Shown here: one piece after another, positions 27,801 through 42,800 of the stretch | How the letters are laid out: the number at the start of each line of letters is the position of its first letter | Position numbering within the stretch: the first letter of the stretch is position 1 | Origin: Tomocerus qinae | Lineage: Eukaryota > Arthropoda > Collembola > Entomobryomorpha > Tomoceridae | Direction of reading: 5' to 3' | DNA length: 64,000 nucleotides | Assembly (NCBI GenBank): GCA_020055645.1 | Contig: CM034547.1 | Coordinates: forward strand, 42,759,909-42,823,908 | Program-made: the position numbers and the translations under genes | Notes under the pieces: generated by a model | What the model saw: the letters and a program-made list of their open reading frames with translations, nothing else | Database searches by the model: none | Told to the model about the DNA's origin: nothing

Positions 27801-30800
27801 TACACATCTACTAAATACAATCCTTTTATGATTTCTGTATTTATTTGTTAGTTTTATTTACCGCGTTATCCATTCATTACAAATCCATTTACCTTGTGCA
27901 ATTATTTGCTCAAAATTGTAAATAGAGTGAAATGATTTACAAAAAGTTTCTGTTACTGAGCAAATATTGTCAAAGTTGGAATAAACATTTTGGTGCACAC
28001 TTGCATATAAAATGCAAGAAAGTATACTTATTATCACACACATGGAGAAATGTGATTGAACACAGCAACGCAGTATGGTTTCTGGTTAGGGTTGCTTAAG
28101 GCACTAAAGATTATTCGCAAGTGAAATGAAGTAAACAGTAAATGGAAGTTTTCCACATGAAATATCATTGTATATAAAAGGGCTTGCGATATGTTCAGAC
28201 GGGGAAATTTTTTATTTCACGTTTACTTTCATCCCTACGAGATCGAAATCTTGTAAAAAAAAAGTAAGAAAATCTTTCTTCCGCTATATTGCCCTGTTAC
28301 ACCCTTCCATCCATTAATGTAAGTTGAGGAATGAGAGTAAAAGTCGAGTGTAAATCCTTTGTTTCTTATCTCTTCTCATAATTCATAATGAAATGTCAGC
28401 GGGAGTCACTACATTCCTACTGCACGAAGCTAAACTCAACCTCGACACAGTACAATGTCTACAATAGTCGGTATATATGTTAAAAGACAGAAACATGTAC
28501 TGTAGTGCTGTACACTTTGTATTTTGTATTAGTACTTTACCTAAGTGGCAAGTACAACAGCGAGAAATGCAATTCCAACTTTCCAAGGCCAAAGCTAAGC
28601 AAGTCTGGGGAAAGTATTTCTGCATTTAGAGTATCTGCTGTCTTACACAGTCATGTACTAGGTGCGACTGTCTGGTATCAGTTTCAGAGCTTGCTCACGA
28701 ATGAAATGAGAAATAAGTGAAAGCTCACAATCAGTTGAAAGGTTGGATGTTGATGTTGAAAGTTTGAGTTATCTCCTTCTGTATGCTACCCCATTATAGC
28801 ATTATGATTTTCAGTTATATTACCACCAAAACTTCAGAATATAGTCACTACATGATTACCTTTTTGCTTTGACTTGCATACCTCGATATACCTCTACTGT
28901 CTACTGATGCGCAAACACGCAGATATTAAAGGGTATATGCATAAACTCATTTTTACCTTTTACTGGCCATAAGTTGAATCGTGAATCTGCTTTGCTCTGG
29001 CCATACTATACTCAGGGTACCAGTGCAACTAGAATGACAAGACAGGAGATGACATCAAAAACTTCCTCCCCGAAAACTCGTAAACTAATGCAACTCTAGT
29101 CAAACACGATAAAACGCATAATCATGATCATCGTCGGCATGTTTCTCTTTTCTCTTCCCCTTTTTCTGTCATTATGACAAACTGTACATGTAGATAGGTA
29201 TTAAATATTAAAACTCCTAAATAGACCACTAACATTATTATTAGAAACTACTCCAAGCAACTTTAGGCACGTCTACTGCATGTAGAGTGGTTTACATGCC
29301 ATTCTGTCTAAAATTCACGAATACAAACTTTTTATTCACTGAATGAGAATTGCCATATTATAAGCACGATCCTCGATAGAGTATAACTTATATTCATTAC
29401 CTATCTCAACTCAAATTGCAAAGAAATGTCATAATTAATATTCCATTTATGTCAGGAGTTGCTAATTAGGTATATCAGTTGCACAAATGCCAAACTACTA
29501 TTCTTCTCATCCTACCTACATGATAATACATCACTTTATTTCTGTTAATTGCAGTAGGCTAATTAGGAGAACTGTGCTAAGCCTGGATTTAAATACAACA
29601 TTCAATTCGTAGTAAATCTAATTCAGTTTATTTGAATGGTGTAAATAAATTATCAGGGTTATTTGAGCAGTTGTACTTAGAATGCTAAAGCTAACAAATA
29701 GAAAAGCTTTACTTTCAGTAGTAGAAATTATATACAAGTTACGATTGAGTTCCCTGAATTTGTTTTACTGTGATTATGATGAGTTACATTTGTAGATTCT
29801 CTAAGTGCTGATTGTGAGTGATTGAGATTGATGAAATAATTATTTAGTGCCTTTGCAGTGTATTTACACTTAGTCACCTTTGATGTCACGTTGCTGGGAA
29901 TTAAACCAGACACTACGTTCAAAAGGATCAATTAACATCTAGACATCATTTTAATAGATGCTAATGAGTTGTACTGCCTCCGAGATCTCATTTCACGTAT
30001 CGTATTCTAAATACAAAGGGAATTATTCACAAAGTTTTGCACGTTCGTGTTAAGGTAATTACGAGAGTCCTTTGATTTGATATTCCTTATTATGAAACCT
30101 CAAAAGTGAAAACATTGAGAGTTCAAAAGTGAAAACACGGTTCTTGCAAATGTGTAGTACTTATAAAAGTATCATGTGCAAGTAACAAAAGACATTTGTT
30201 ATGCAGGCATTGTATAAGTAGGTCCATTTCATGATGTAATATTGAAATTACATCCAAATTTCTCGTTGGAATAAATAACGAATCACTTCTGTTGTTTATC
30301 CACTCTTTATGCATTTTCAAAACTACGCATTAGACGAGTCTGTGCTAATCAAATTGGCTGTTGTAAGGTTTACGAATAATCCTTGCAAATCAGTGCCAGA
30401 AACTAGAGTTCATTTGGCTTCTGGTTTTATGTGATGAAGGATTCTCAAAGATATTCCAATTATGTGCATGCCAGACTGCTAGATTTATGGGATTATGTAA
30501 GGCATTAATTTTTGAGCAATAGCACCTTCATTTGGTATGATATGGTACAAGTGTATTGGATTTGTGTATAATGAAGAGGACCCTAGTGTATTCGTAATTC
30601 TATTTTCCGTCGAATTTCATCTTTGCATCTTCTGTATGTGATTGAAATTGAATATGATAGAAAAGCGACCCCTTTTCTCCGTATTCCTTGCAAAAGGGAT
30701 ACCGAGATGTAGGCATGAATGAATGTCGACACTTTCTTTGGAAAGTGTGATGCATGTAGAGATAATACGATTGCCCCGTATAGCACTTTAGTTTGTAGTG

Positions 30801-33800
30801 CTCTACATTGAATTCCCGCTACTTGTCACCAAATAGGCTTTATTACTTATAGCAATAGTAACGTAAGCCTCCATGTCGTGTCATGATTTTTTATGCTTTC
30901 TGTTTTGATATCGATGTGAAACACTAATGTAGCTTCTGTGTATTCCAATATTTCTCTATCACATTCTACTAGTACAATATAGATTGATGCTGATATATCT
31001 TGTTCCTTTTTTCTTTGTGTTGGATTCTGTTCTGTTGACACAATCGACTTTGACACTATCCCCTTAGTAAAAGAAGTAATAATCATAAATCATCAGTGTG
31101 AGAGTAGAGCCTTTGAAAAAAGGGTTATACCATTACTCTAGTAATACTGACTTGCATCTATTCTATAGCATATTATTATATGGAATAGCTTTGAACCAAC
31201 CTTATTTTCACAGTCAGATTCAATCAAGAGCATTTTTATGCTTCCCATTCTTGATGTAGCATGTGTTAACATCTAATAGGATGGAGACGGAAAAGAGGGG
31301 AAAAGGATGCAATCCAATATCAAATCCAGTGCAGCGCTAAACATTGCATTACACAAGATTATACTTAGTACTTTACTAAGACTTGACTGACTGAGATGAT
31401 GTTATGTTGATGTCATGGAATAAAAGGGTTTCCTGGACCGTGTCATGCCACGCGACGGCAACTTCGCTTGGGCAATCATTCTAGCGGCTTACGAATATTG
31501 AAATGCATTGCCAATATTATCATTGTCATGCACAGTGTATATAATGCCACATTATGTGTTAGTGTTGTGTTGCATATGGCCATCTCATGCCAGCCACAGA
31601 CTTTCTTCTTTCGCTCTCCAGCATTTTGACATTCATATCTTGTACTTGATTTCATAAAGTTAGAGAAGATAGGACATTGGCAGATAACTTGAGTAGGTAC
31701 TGCAGTAATGATCTTGCTTTTTTACTTACAGTGCACTAGGTATGAGTATTAATGATGTCATATTTATATCAGGATGTGCAGTACACGATAAAAAGGAGTT
31801 TTATAAGTATTACCTAACAATATTATACCTATGAGATATATGTATAGAGAATGTTGAGTAGTATGTAAAAAGTTGGCCACGGCGATACTTTTCTCCTCTT
31901 ACATTATATTTAGTACGATAAACATACAATGGAAATCCATAATCGTCAAAATGATAAGGCTCTTCCTCTTGGGTCACCTAATAAGAAAATATTGTATGGT
32001 TCCTTCATGATAGCTAGTTTTGTTAACGTACTAGGTATATCTGTATATAGTTTGAATTGTGGATGGTTGCATGTCTGGACAGACTTGGCCTACCGTCCCG
32101 TTGGGTTTGTCAAGTAGAAAAATAATAATACGAAAGATGCTCATGCAGCCAAAAAAGCCAAAGCTATACAAAAATCGCTAACGGGGCGTGGGAAGAAGAT
32201 TGCATGTCAATTGCAAATAATTTTTGGGGAGGACGGAACATGACGTTGTTGAGGACACTGACGTTACTCGACTACAAGGTAGTACAAGAGGACAATACTA
32301 TTTCTATTACCACAGAAATTGTTATATTTAACTACAGATATAAGCGCAGGTTATTTATCATCACCGTTTCTTATTGTCCGGTCCATTCCTGTCAAGTGTT
32401 GTAGTACACATGGCACTATCTGCACATAAAATACATTATATTCACGACGTAACTATTTTCTGGAGATTTTTATAAGGAAATACTTCGTCAATAGTCATCT
32501 TTTAGTGGCAGACACATTCTGGATGTGATCCTTACTAACAATGTAGTAGATTTTAATATATATTGTGTAAGTAATAGTATTAGCAAAAAAAATCGAATTC
32601 CCATAAGAAAGGGAACTAAAGACAGAACATTTAGTATTGGTTTACGGTATTATGAGATTGAGAAATAGTTACTTTGGTCGGTCAAGTCAAACTTGACACT
32701 TTCTGGTTTCATCTGGTCGATTCAGTTAAGCAAAGTCAAGTAAGACGTTAGTCACTGGACTGTGAAATATCCGTAGTATTTTTAGATGAAAGACGAACAA
32801 GTGAGAAATTTCGGTCAATGGGACATTGCCAAAAGAGATTTGATTCGAGAAAAATCTATTTTGACTTTCGCTTGATATTTCTGCAAGTGTTCTCAGAGAA
32901 AGTCCACAAAAAAATTCTTTTGTCCTTTTTGCCTTGATGTAGGTTAGGTGTAGGATTGTTTTTTGCAATATGTTACACACAGTATTGAATTGAATGTTGA
33001 TCCTTTGGGAAAATATTAATGCAGTAGTGGTCTAGTTGTGGTTGGAATGGGACTGGTCTCTGGTGATACCATTCTGTATCGACTGTTTCATCTCGTTGTA
33101 ACAAAACAAGACGGCTCTACATAGTGCACATCCATTATTTGACTCAAACCATACTCTAACTGTGTAAACAGTAAACAAGAGGATGCACAGCGTCGGAGAG
33201 GGTTGATTTCGGTTTGTTTACTGTGTATTTTCGCATTTTGTCTTTACTTTCGTTTGGATTGGATGAAATTGGTCGTCGAGTAAGAGAAATCATGAGAGAA
33301 ACTCATGCAGGGTCGAGTTGGAGATACGAAGTAGTAGTCTTCATCAGTTAAAGTCACTTGGCTTTGCTTAAGCAATTGAAATAAGTACCTACCTATAAAT
33401 AGTACACAGCAGCAGTGTATTTTCTTAGTCTAGTGCTTGCTACTTACTATTATTATACCAACTCTCGGGTATGACAGAACAGTTGTATTTGGTTGGTTGA
33501 GCCGGGGCGTAAACCGGTCCATCCATCACTCGTGACAAGGATCATCCTGAGAAGACACCCCGCTGTGACCCGCCGTCTCGGATCGATATCTCATCATTCC
33601 TCCACTATAGACACGACAACAGTTACTTTATGTGGCCCTACATTAACTACTATAGCTTCACTGTGTACTAAAATATTATCGTCTATAGACCACTGTCCTA
33701 AAATTGTAAGCCAAATCTGAAAAAAGAGACGTTTCCTCTATCCTCATGTTATATATCTTATTTATGAAAACAAGATGTTTAGCATACCATTCAACGTAAA

Positions 33801-36800
33801 CACGCATTCGCTATAGAAATATACTTTTAGACAACCTATGGATGATCAATGTATCATTTTGTAATTTATCTTTTGACCTCCAACCTATGCTATGGCATAT
33901 AAAATATTGGGTTTGTCTGAATATAGCAAAACTTTTTTTAAAAACGTTTTTTCTAACAAGGAACATTAGCTATTAAGTAGAAAAGGAAATGATTCAGCAA
34001 TTGTTTTTTTGTTGCTGTTGAAAATAACATGTAGGTAATCTTTATTGGGCTTAAGTTAGTAAAGAACTTGATTTCAGACTTTCTCCCCTCCTTTTGGCTG
34101 ATTGACGGGGATGATTATCGGTTGTTCACATCCCATGATGTTTTCTAAAATCTCTATATCATTTCCTTAACCAGTACTACATGCATCAGTTAATACTGTA
34201 ATGGTCCTGAAGGACCCGTCTTAACATATCTTTCTTCTTAATACATAAAGTAGCTCTAAGGTGTAGATTCTACAAAGGAAAGATACAGTTTCAATTTAAT
34301 CTCCGTTGTGATTTTGGTAAACTGTTATTCATAAGAAGGTTAAAGGGAAACGACAAAATCATTGCTCTTATGGTATTTATATTTGTGAAAATAATATCAT
34401 TGACATAGTAAAGATATTGATTCATCAATCACTTGACGCTAAATTATGATTGTGATTGTTTTCAGGTACCGGAATAGCGAGTTAATAGATGTGAGTGACT
34501 CGATAGCCTATGAAGGAGGAACTCCGCAAGAACCATCCCTCATCATCAAGAACTCATCCAGAGATGATCTTGGAGTTTATTCCTGTGTTGTTCAAAACAT
34601 GATTGGGGCGACACAATCTGACTCTGTCGCATACGTCAATGTGTTATGTAAGTATATATAATTTTACTTGTAACGTTTTGTTTGAAAGTGATAGAATTTA
34701 TTTGGAGGACATCAATGCAAAATTGCAAATGTCATAGTCATACTTTAGTTTGAATTTGGCGATGAACGTCAACTGTGAAAAGCTGGAAACAAGTGAAAGT
34801 TGAAATGATATATGAAAAATCACTTGCATCAACATAAACGGTGTGAGTTAAAAACTAACTTTCAACTTTTTCAATTTGTATTAAGTGTTCTTTTTTCTTT
34901 TGGCAAAGTCCCAGGGATTCTGGAAAGAATGTATTCCGTGTAAGAAACTGAAGTTTTATGTTTATGTATGTACCTACCGTAGGCGACTTGACATGGGACT
35001 ATTTTTATCTATTGAAACTGTAAAATGTAGGTCAGATCAGGTCAGTTGATGCCTTGAGGGAGTTTTGTAAACAATACAGAGTACAAGAAAATGTTGAAAT
35101 ATGATAGGCTTGACTGCAAACCTAAAAAAGTAGTAGAATTGATATTTATGTTACATCAAGATATTAAGCAGAGTCAGAGTATATGAAGAATATACTGCGG
35201 GGCAGAAGGAAAGAAGGTAGGTTGAGTTGGTATAGAGGTTTATGTGTTGGTTAGTTTCTCTTCCAAGTTGTGGAAGATATAATATAGAACAGTGAAGGAA
35301 TATTACACAGAAGAGTGAATTTAGTGAGCTGACCTCATTTTAACTTTTGTGTTTGTGACTTCTTCTGCTTGCAGATAAACCGCGGGTAAAATTGTCAATG
35401 GATCCTTCACTCCCTGTCAAAGAACAAGACTCTCGGAATGTGACATTAACATGTGACGTGGAGTCAGGTAATCCAGCTGTTCTAGACTCTGTGAAATGGT
35501 ATTTGGAAGGTGAGTTACTCAAACAACTTCCCGAATGTCCAAATTCTACAATATCATCGGGAGGAAATGAAGATTCGCTTCGGAACGACTTGTGTGACAT
35601 CGATCCGAGTAAACTCATGCTTGAGGCTGTCGGTCGAACTTTCCAAGGGAATTACACCTGTCAGGGGAATAACGAGGCAGGATGGGGTCCTCATTCTGCA
35701 CCTGCTGAGCTACACGTTCATTGTAAGTCGATAGCTAGACTCATCTCATTTGACACTTAAAAAGCCAATAAAAATTCCCAGATCACAAATTTTTCATGTT
35801 TACCCGATTATACAATTGTGGAAGTGGTGATATTTGATCTTTTTCGGGTTTCCTTGTTTTCAGATCCGCCAGGAGCTGCACGACTCGACTTTAATCCCCT
35901 TCTCGTAGTAAAAGGCCAGGCGTTAACCATGAATTGCATTGTGGATGAACTGGGTCGCCCTACGGCTAAAATTTATCGCTGGATGAGAGGAACTCATGTG
36001 CAATCCGAGATACGCTCCTTTAACTGGACCATTTCTCCCGTCTCATTAGAGACCCGGGCGAATTTTAGTTGTGAGGCTGTAAACGAGGCCGGCTTTGGCC
36101 CTCCAGCCACTGTACAAATCGATGTCTTTGGTAAGCCCAACTTTTATTTCTCTCTTTCTCCACCCTTGGATATACTTAAATATTTATTTGATTTATCTGT
36201 TACGTTACGTTGCTTCATGTCCAAGTCTACGCGACAGTTTTCTCATATTACTTCATGTTTACGCTGCCTTCCACTCAATTCAATCAATGGTCTGCTATGA
36301 CGTCTTTTTTATGACATCAGTAGATGGACGCTGCCAGAACACAAGGGACATAAGGGTCTACATATCTAGAAACCAAATGCTAGTCTATCTACTCGTTTCA
36401 CTTTCCTTAGATAAATTGTGCTCCACGGACATTGGCGAAAAATTGTAAAATGCTATGCAATTGCTTGTACGTTTAGGATAACTCAATTTATTATTTTCGT
36501 AACTTGCGAAAATCTTATATGAATTGAAATATTCTACTAACCTAAATTACTACCTATTCCATTTGAGCAAAAAATGATTCCTGACATTTTTTACTTGGAA
36601 AAAAGTTAGTAAGTTAAAATCTAGATAATATTTACTTGCAGCCTTGAGAGCCTTGTAAGCTGTGACAATAGACTGATAATTAATTGTATAGTTACACAGA
36701 AAACAATACTATTTGTATTTTCTGTTTACTCTAGGAGCACACTTAAGTTGTACTATCTTGGCTTTTGGTCGCTAGACTTATCACAGGGAAAAGAAAGGAC

Positions 36801-39800
36801 AGAAAACAAATTTTACACAATTCATTGAATCCAAAGTATTTATCTACAGAGTAATCTTGTAGCTTTTGTTAGCTATTTATTTATTTAGTTGTTGGTACCT
36901 TGCTGTACTTGGCTTAAGTTAACAATCTAAAACTACAATCAAACAATGGCAGATAGAGAAGACTTATCTCATCGTTTTAATAAAGTCGGAGAAAAGTAAA
37001 GAGACTGCTAAAGAAACAAAAATAGTATGCAATCATGCTTAGCCATGTAGTCAAACAAGCAAACGAAGCGTGGAAGAAAAGTCGCAAAATAACCTGCTTT
37101 CTTGTTTGCAGTTCGGCTTACAATTATCCTAGTTAGCTCATCGTCAGTTGAGGTCGGTTGGCGAAACTTTTTTTTATCTCATCTCTGGAAACCAAATAAA
37201 TCCGTCTGCATGCAACTGTCGTGGGTGTGCAAGTGCAGGTTAAGTAGGCTGAAGAAAAAAAAATTAGGTCCCTAATATTTACTTGGTGATAGTAGAAAGT
37301 AAAAGTTGAAAGTATAAAAAAGGAAATGTAGGAAAACTAACGAAATAAAATCGAAGTTAAGCGTACTAAACGCTGGCGAAGTGAAAGTAGGAACCGTGAA
37401 AGTTCTATTACAGCTATACCCTATAATATCTTTCACTATAACATATATCTATGTGCAAAAACTATTTATAGTAATAATATCTTGTTTAACAACTCAATTT
37501 CTAAGGTATAGTACTAGTATGGGATGGCGTATATTCCTTTTGGCTCGAGTTGGTTAGTTTTCTTGGTAGTCCTCATATATAGTATTGCTCCGTTAGTATT
37601 TATTTAGTAAATAGTATATGTATACAGAATGGGAGCAGAAGTGTCCTTATCTAAATCAGTGTTTGAGTGTTTTAATACGAAACAGTAAATAGTGGTTGAG
37701 ATCAGATGGAGTGGAGAAAAAGTTAGAGAAGAGCAAGGAGCAAACAGTTTTTTGAAGGGGCAAGTTTTATGTGTACATTTCCCTGACTTATTTAATTACT
37801 CATTATCATTATCTTTATCTATAGTTGAACATTAGAACAATTAATTGCTTTACTCTGACCAGCCACGACTTGTTTTTAAATACAGGGAAAATATTAAGTG
37901 AAGGTTTACAGGGAGCAATTTGGCTCAGTATTGCATTGGCATGAGAGAGCCATAAATGGTGATTTTGGTTTTGGCTTTTATATATTAGAAAACCTTATGG
38001 CTTCTCTTGGCGTGTATTCCGACAAGAAGAATTTATTTTGTGGAGGCGTTCCTCTGATAACTACCAACGAAACCACATAGGAAATCCAAATGTTATATTG
38101 TACAGGAAAGCAGAGCAATAATCACGACAGAAGCTTAGCACGTTCTAAAGTGGGGAAGTTGGGGAATGGCGAGCAAATTTCTGGAATCTTGATACCTGCT
38201 GCTACTTACTGTACCTTTATCAACAGAACCCAATGCACTAGGAGTTTATATAGTTTAGATTGTATACATATGTTAAAGACATAACTAGAAGTACTACTTA
38301 TACTATATAATAAATATTACTATGTTGTTATGTATAGGGACTCTGAAAAAATAGGTACTTGTTTTAAGCTGAAAGCCTGTTAGAATTGAAGACATATCAG
38401 TACTTACATACTTCCCTAAGAACGTATGTAATGTTCCGTTGAGAGATGAAATCTCAAGTAGTTTCATATAGAAAGACTTTTACGCTATTTTACATTAAAG
38501 CGTTGTTGCACACAGAGAGAAGAGCTTATTTGAAATACCTTGTATAGGGACATTATGGTGTGTAGTGCAGTGAAAGAAAAGTGTCCACGTAAATTCAGAT
38601 TAGACTTTTCTAGTATCTGCGTTGACTGCATGTGTACAGTGTACACTTTTGCAGTGCACTGCACAGCTTTGTGTCACAAATTGTAAAGTAGAGAGGAGAA
38701 ACAGTTTCAAGTTGATTTGTACTCTTTGAGCCCAAATGTGGAACGAACGACTGCACGACATGATAAAAACAAATTTAGCTTGCGTAAGTACAGTATAAAT
38801 GTCAAAATGTTGCCGGCTACTTTTGGATTGGAGCCGAATCTCTTCACAACCTTCCGGTCTGTCCGGTCATTTCATCATAAACAGATTTTAGCCCATTATA
38901 CTTGCTATTTGGCAACAGTATGCAAATAGCTAAACCCTAATGATACTTATGTAATGAAGTACTAAAACCTTTTGCTCTAACCTAACTCACTTTTCTCTAT
39001 CTGTAATTTATATGATTTAATTTTTGTAAATTTCAGCCCCTCCGACGTTTATTGTCCGACTGCCACCCTACCTCGGTGTGCTGACCAGTGCCAAAGATGT
39101 GTCCGTATCGTGTCAAGTTGAGTGCTTCCCTCTTTGTGAGATAGTCTGGTTGAAAGACGGACTTCCTTTAGGAGAGTCCGAGTTCTATTCAATAAAAAAG
39201 AGTACTCTGCCCCCAGACGAGTCGAAAAGTGACTTTGAGTCTGTTGTGTCCACACTCACGTGGAATCTTACTGCATGGCCCAATGGACAGTTGGACCGAA
39301 GACAAGACAATGCCAACTACACTTGTCAGAGCACTAGTAATAGTGTCGGTGGTGGTGTTGCAAGTACCACTTACTTCCGTGTGGAGTGTAAGTTTTCCCT
39401 TTTTATCATTTAAAGATAAATCCTTTTACAATGTAGTAGGAAAATAATTAGGTCAATGTATTTCATTTTATTCTGTACTAATTTTAGATCCTACCCTTAC
39501 GTTTTGTAAATGACTTTTTTATTTTTAAATATGTTATTATTCGTATCTTAACGATATGGTGCGGAAGTTGGAGTTGCTTTTTCATATCAGTCAATAATTC
39601 TTGTAGTATTAATTTTAGGGGGATTGAGTTTGCATGATAGCAAGGAAAATGCTTTCACTAAATGCTGTCGTTTCAATTTTTAATCCTATGGTCATAAATA
39701 ACAGAGTCCGCCAATTCTCGGAAAGGCCTTAGGTAAAGAAACGGGAGTTAATAGTATTCGCAAGATTTGAGTCTGTAGGAACATATCTTGAAGTTAGTAG

Positions 39801-42800
39801 ATATTTGCAATTCAACACAATCAAACGTGACAAGGCAACAGATTTTTCATTTATAGCCTAAAAGCATGCAATGAACATTGCGTAGTGACTCTCTGAAGAA
39901 ATGACATGTATAATACTGTCGTTTTAGTTTGTATCGCATTTTTCTAGTCTAATAGTAGTTGAAGCAGTACTGCGTGAGTATTAAATATGTAGTGGAACGG
40001 TTCTAATTCTTTACCGTGAGTGATTCCATGTATTTTTGAAAACCTCATGTTTCAACGTCAGTGCTTAGCTTGAGGCTCTCAAAATCCACTCCACTCGACT
40101 AACTCACTTGCATCAGTCAATTATAACGTAGCCCCATGCCTAGCTTGATGTGGCATCAGCATGGCACGGTTTGGCTCGAGTCATTTTCTCTGCTCTGCTC
40201 TACTTTGCCGGGCTTACACTTCAGCTTCTCATACATCTATGCACTACGTTGGTACATATGAACATTAAAGCACAATATGTGCTGCCGTACAATATTTACT
40301 TCTAGATGTATAAGAGATATGGGCTAAAGTATATACATTTTACTTTAGACATTATACATAATAGTGGAAGTCTTGCTTGTCTGATTGTAAAACATTTGTT
40401 ATGCATGTCAAAGGGAGACGGGAAGGAAAACTCTGTTAAAAGTTTTAGACTTACATGGATTTTCGGAAGCTTTGACAAGATATGACATGACATATAACAG
40501 AGCGTCCCGCGTACGTCCTACCTTAGTGATTCTTCCATAACTCCTTCTCACTCTCGCCCACTGCCATACCCATACCAATTGCACCTTGTCACGAACACTT
40601 GGGAAAAATAAACAAGTGAAAGTCTCGTGAATATGGAAATATGCATTAGTATCTTATGCCCAGCTTTAAAAGGCATTATACATGCTGGGGATTTATGTGG
40701 AGGAAGAATTGCAGTTTTCATTTCCTAATCTGCAAACGGATAGACTAAGCTTTACTGCATTTCCTTACATGGAGACTGACATTTACTCCAAAATTCAACC
40801 CACTTTTACATAGATTTTACAATTCTTGTAAGGTATCTACTACTAAAAAGAAAATTTAATGTTTGGTGTACAGAATTCATGACTTAAATTGTAATTATGC
40901 CAAAAAATACAAAAGGATGTCATTTAATTTCTGCCATTCATGTTATATTGCAGATCCACCGGAATCCATATCTGTTAGTTCCCCGATTGTTAATGTCGTT
41001 GAGAATGAGACTCCCGACAAAGTGACGTGTTCAGCGACCGCTTTCCCGGAAGCAAGCTATTTATGGAAGTATGGAGATGATATCGTGTCATCTAGTGCCG
41101 TCCTATTCTTCAATTACCCTTTTGTGCGGTCCAAGTCCGGAGAATATGTTTGCATTGCCCAAAACAGACATGGGAATATTTCGACAACGGCTACTATCAA
41201 CGTCCAATGTAAGACAGTCACTATTTTCCATTTTTACATTGCTCAACGGATGTATTCTAAATCTAAATCTAGTCGGTAATGTTGTAATTAATAATTCCTG
41301 GAGCAATTAATTTTTAATGGGGAGTTACAATATTAATGATTGTTCCAGTTGGAAGATTAAAAGATGTAAAGGATGCTAATGATTTCCAGAGAAATTTGCA
41401 AATCCCTATTTACCTAGATGGAAATCTAGGTAAATAGGGAAATTAGGTCACATTTCCCTAGTTTGACTTCCAAATGACATGATATTAATATTTGTTGACA
41501 AATGAGGACCTTAATTGACAAGGAGTATAAGCATTCAACAATGTACTATTCTATTATATGTGTTTGTTCAGATTTGCCAGAATGTACTATAGCCTTGAAA
41601 GAGGTAGATGACGAGATGCTTCTGATATGCGAAGTAGAAGCCAATCCAGGTGTCGTCGATTTCCAGTGGATGCTTGATAACGCTACATATACCGAGAGTA
41701 CCCAGAGTAAAGGTCTCAGCAGTAGTCTGAAACTTTTGGCCAGCCCAGAGTACTTTGGCAAGTACAAATGCTTTGCAAACAACTCCATAGGCATGTCTGT
41801 TCCTTGTGAAAGAGTCGTGACAGGTATGTACGAAATCGGTGGTCCTATTTACTAGATGTTCGCAAATTAATACTTTCAGTCAACAATTGATAATATTCTT
41901 AACTAGTACTTAACGTTAATCTAATACTTTATAATAACCTATACCTACATAAAATTACTTTCATCTTCTAATTTATACTGATAGCCCCATGCTATATGAA
42001 ATTCAAATAATTTCCTAATCAACCTAAATTTTAACCATAACAGCACAAACCATTTACTTTCCATTATTGTTTCGTACATTATTTACCAATTACCGACACC
42101 AAAAAAGACTTTTTGAATCTATTTTGTTCCATCCTATATGAGCCCAGTGATTTTGTGATAAACATGACAATATTTAAGAGCACAGTACTTTTGGTTTGGT
42201 ATTGTGAATGTGATGTGGTCTTGTGTATTTCCAATTCGTAGCTTCCCTGGAGAAAAGTAGTAGAATTCAAGGTACTTTCCTCACTCACACTGTTAACACT
42301 AAACAATTAGCCCTGTAATTACATAACCCTGAGCTTTTGGCTTTCTTAAATTAAATGCAAAGATACCTTTTTGCAATTTGTGAAAGAATCATTACTACTA
42401 CATAACATGCGAATTGTACGATATATTTTTATTTGGTTATATGTAAAACAGCATCGCTCCTACCTCTTACGTAATTAATCCTTATTGTAGCATTACGTGA
42501 ATTACTTACACATAAATGTTACAATTTTCGCTTTACTTCACTGTTTTTCTTTCGTGTGATAAGGAAATGTCCAATTGAAAATATATCTAACTTATTGTAT
42601 TCAATTACTTTGCAGCCACAAATTGGATTCGCAAATTATCAGATGACAAGATCATAATCATCGCAGCTGTCGTCGGAATCGTCATAGTTCTCTTTCTCAT
42701 AGCATGCATCATCATCATTCTCGTGTGCCGACGTCGACGAATGAGTGAAAAATGTAAGGAATTTCTTCATACTATTACATACAGAAAATAATATTGTGAA

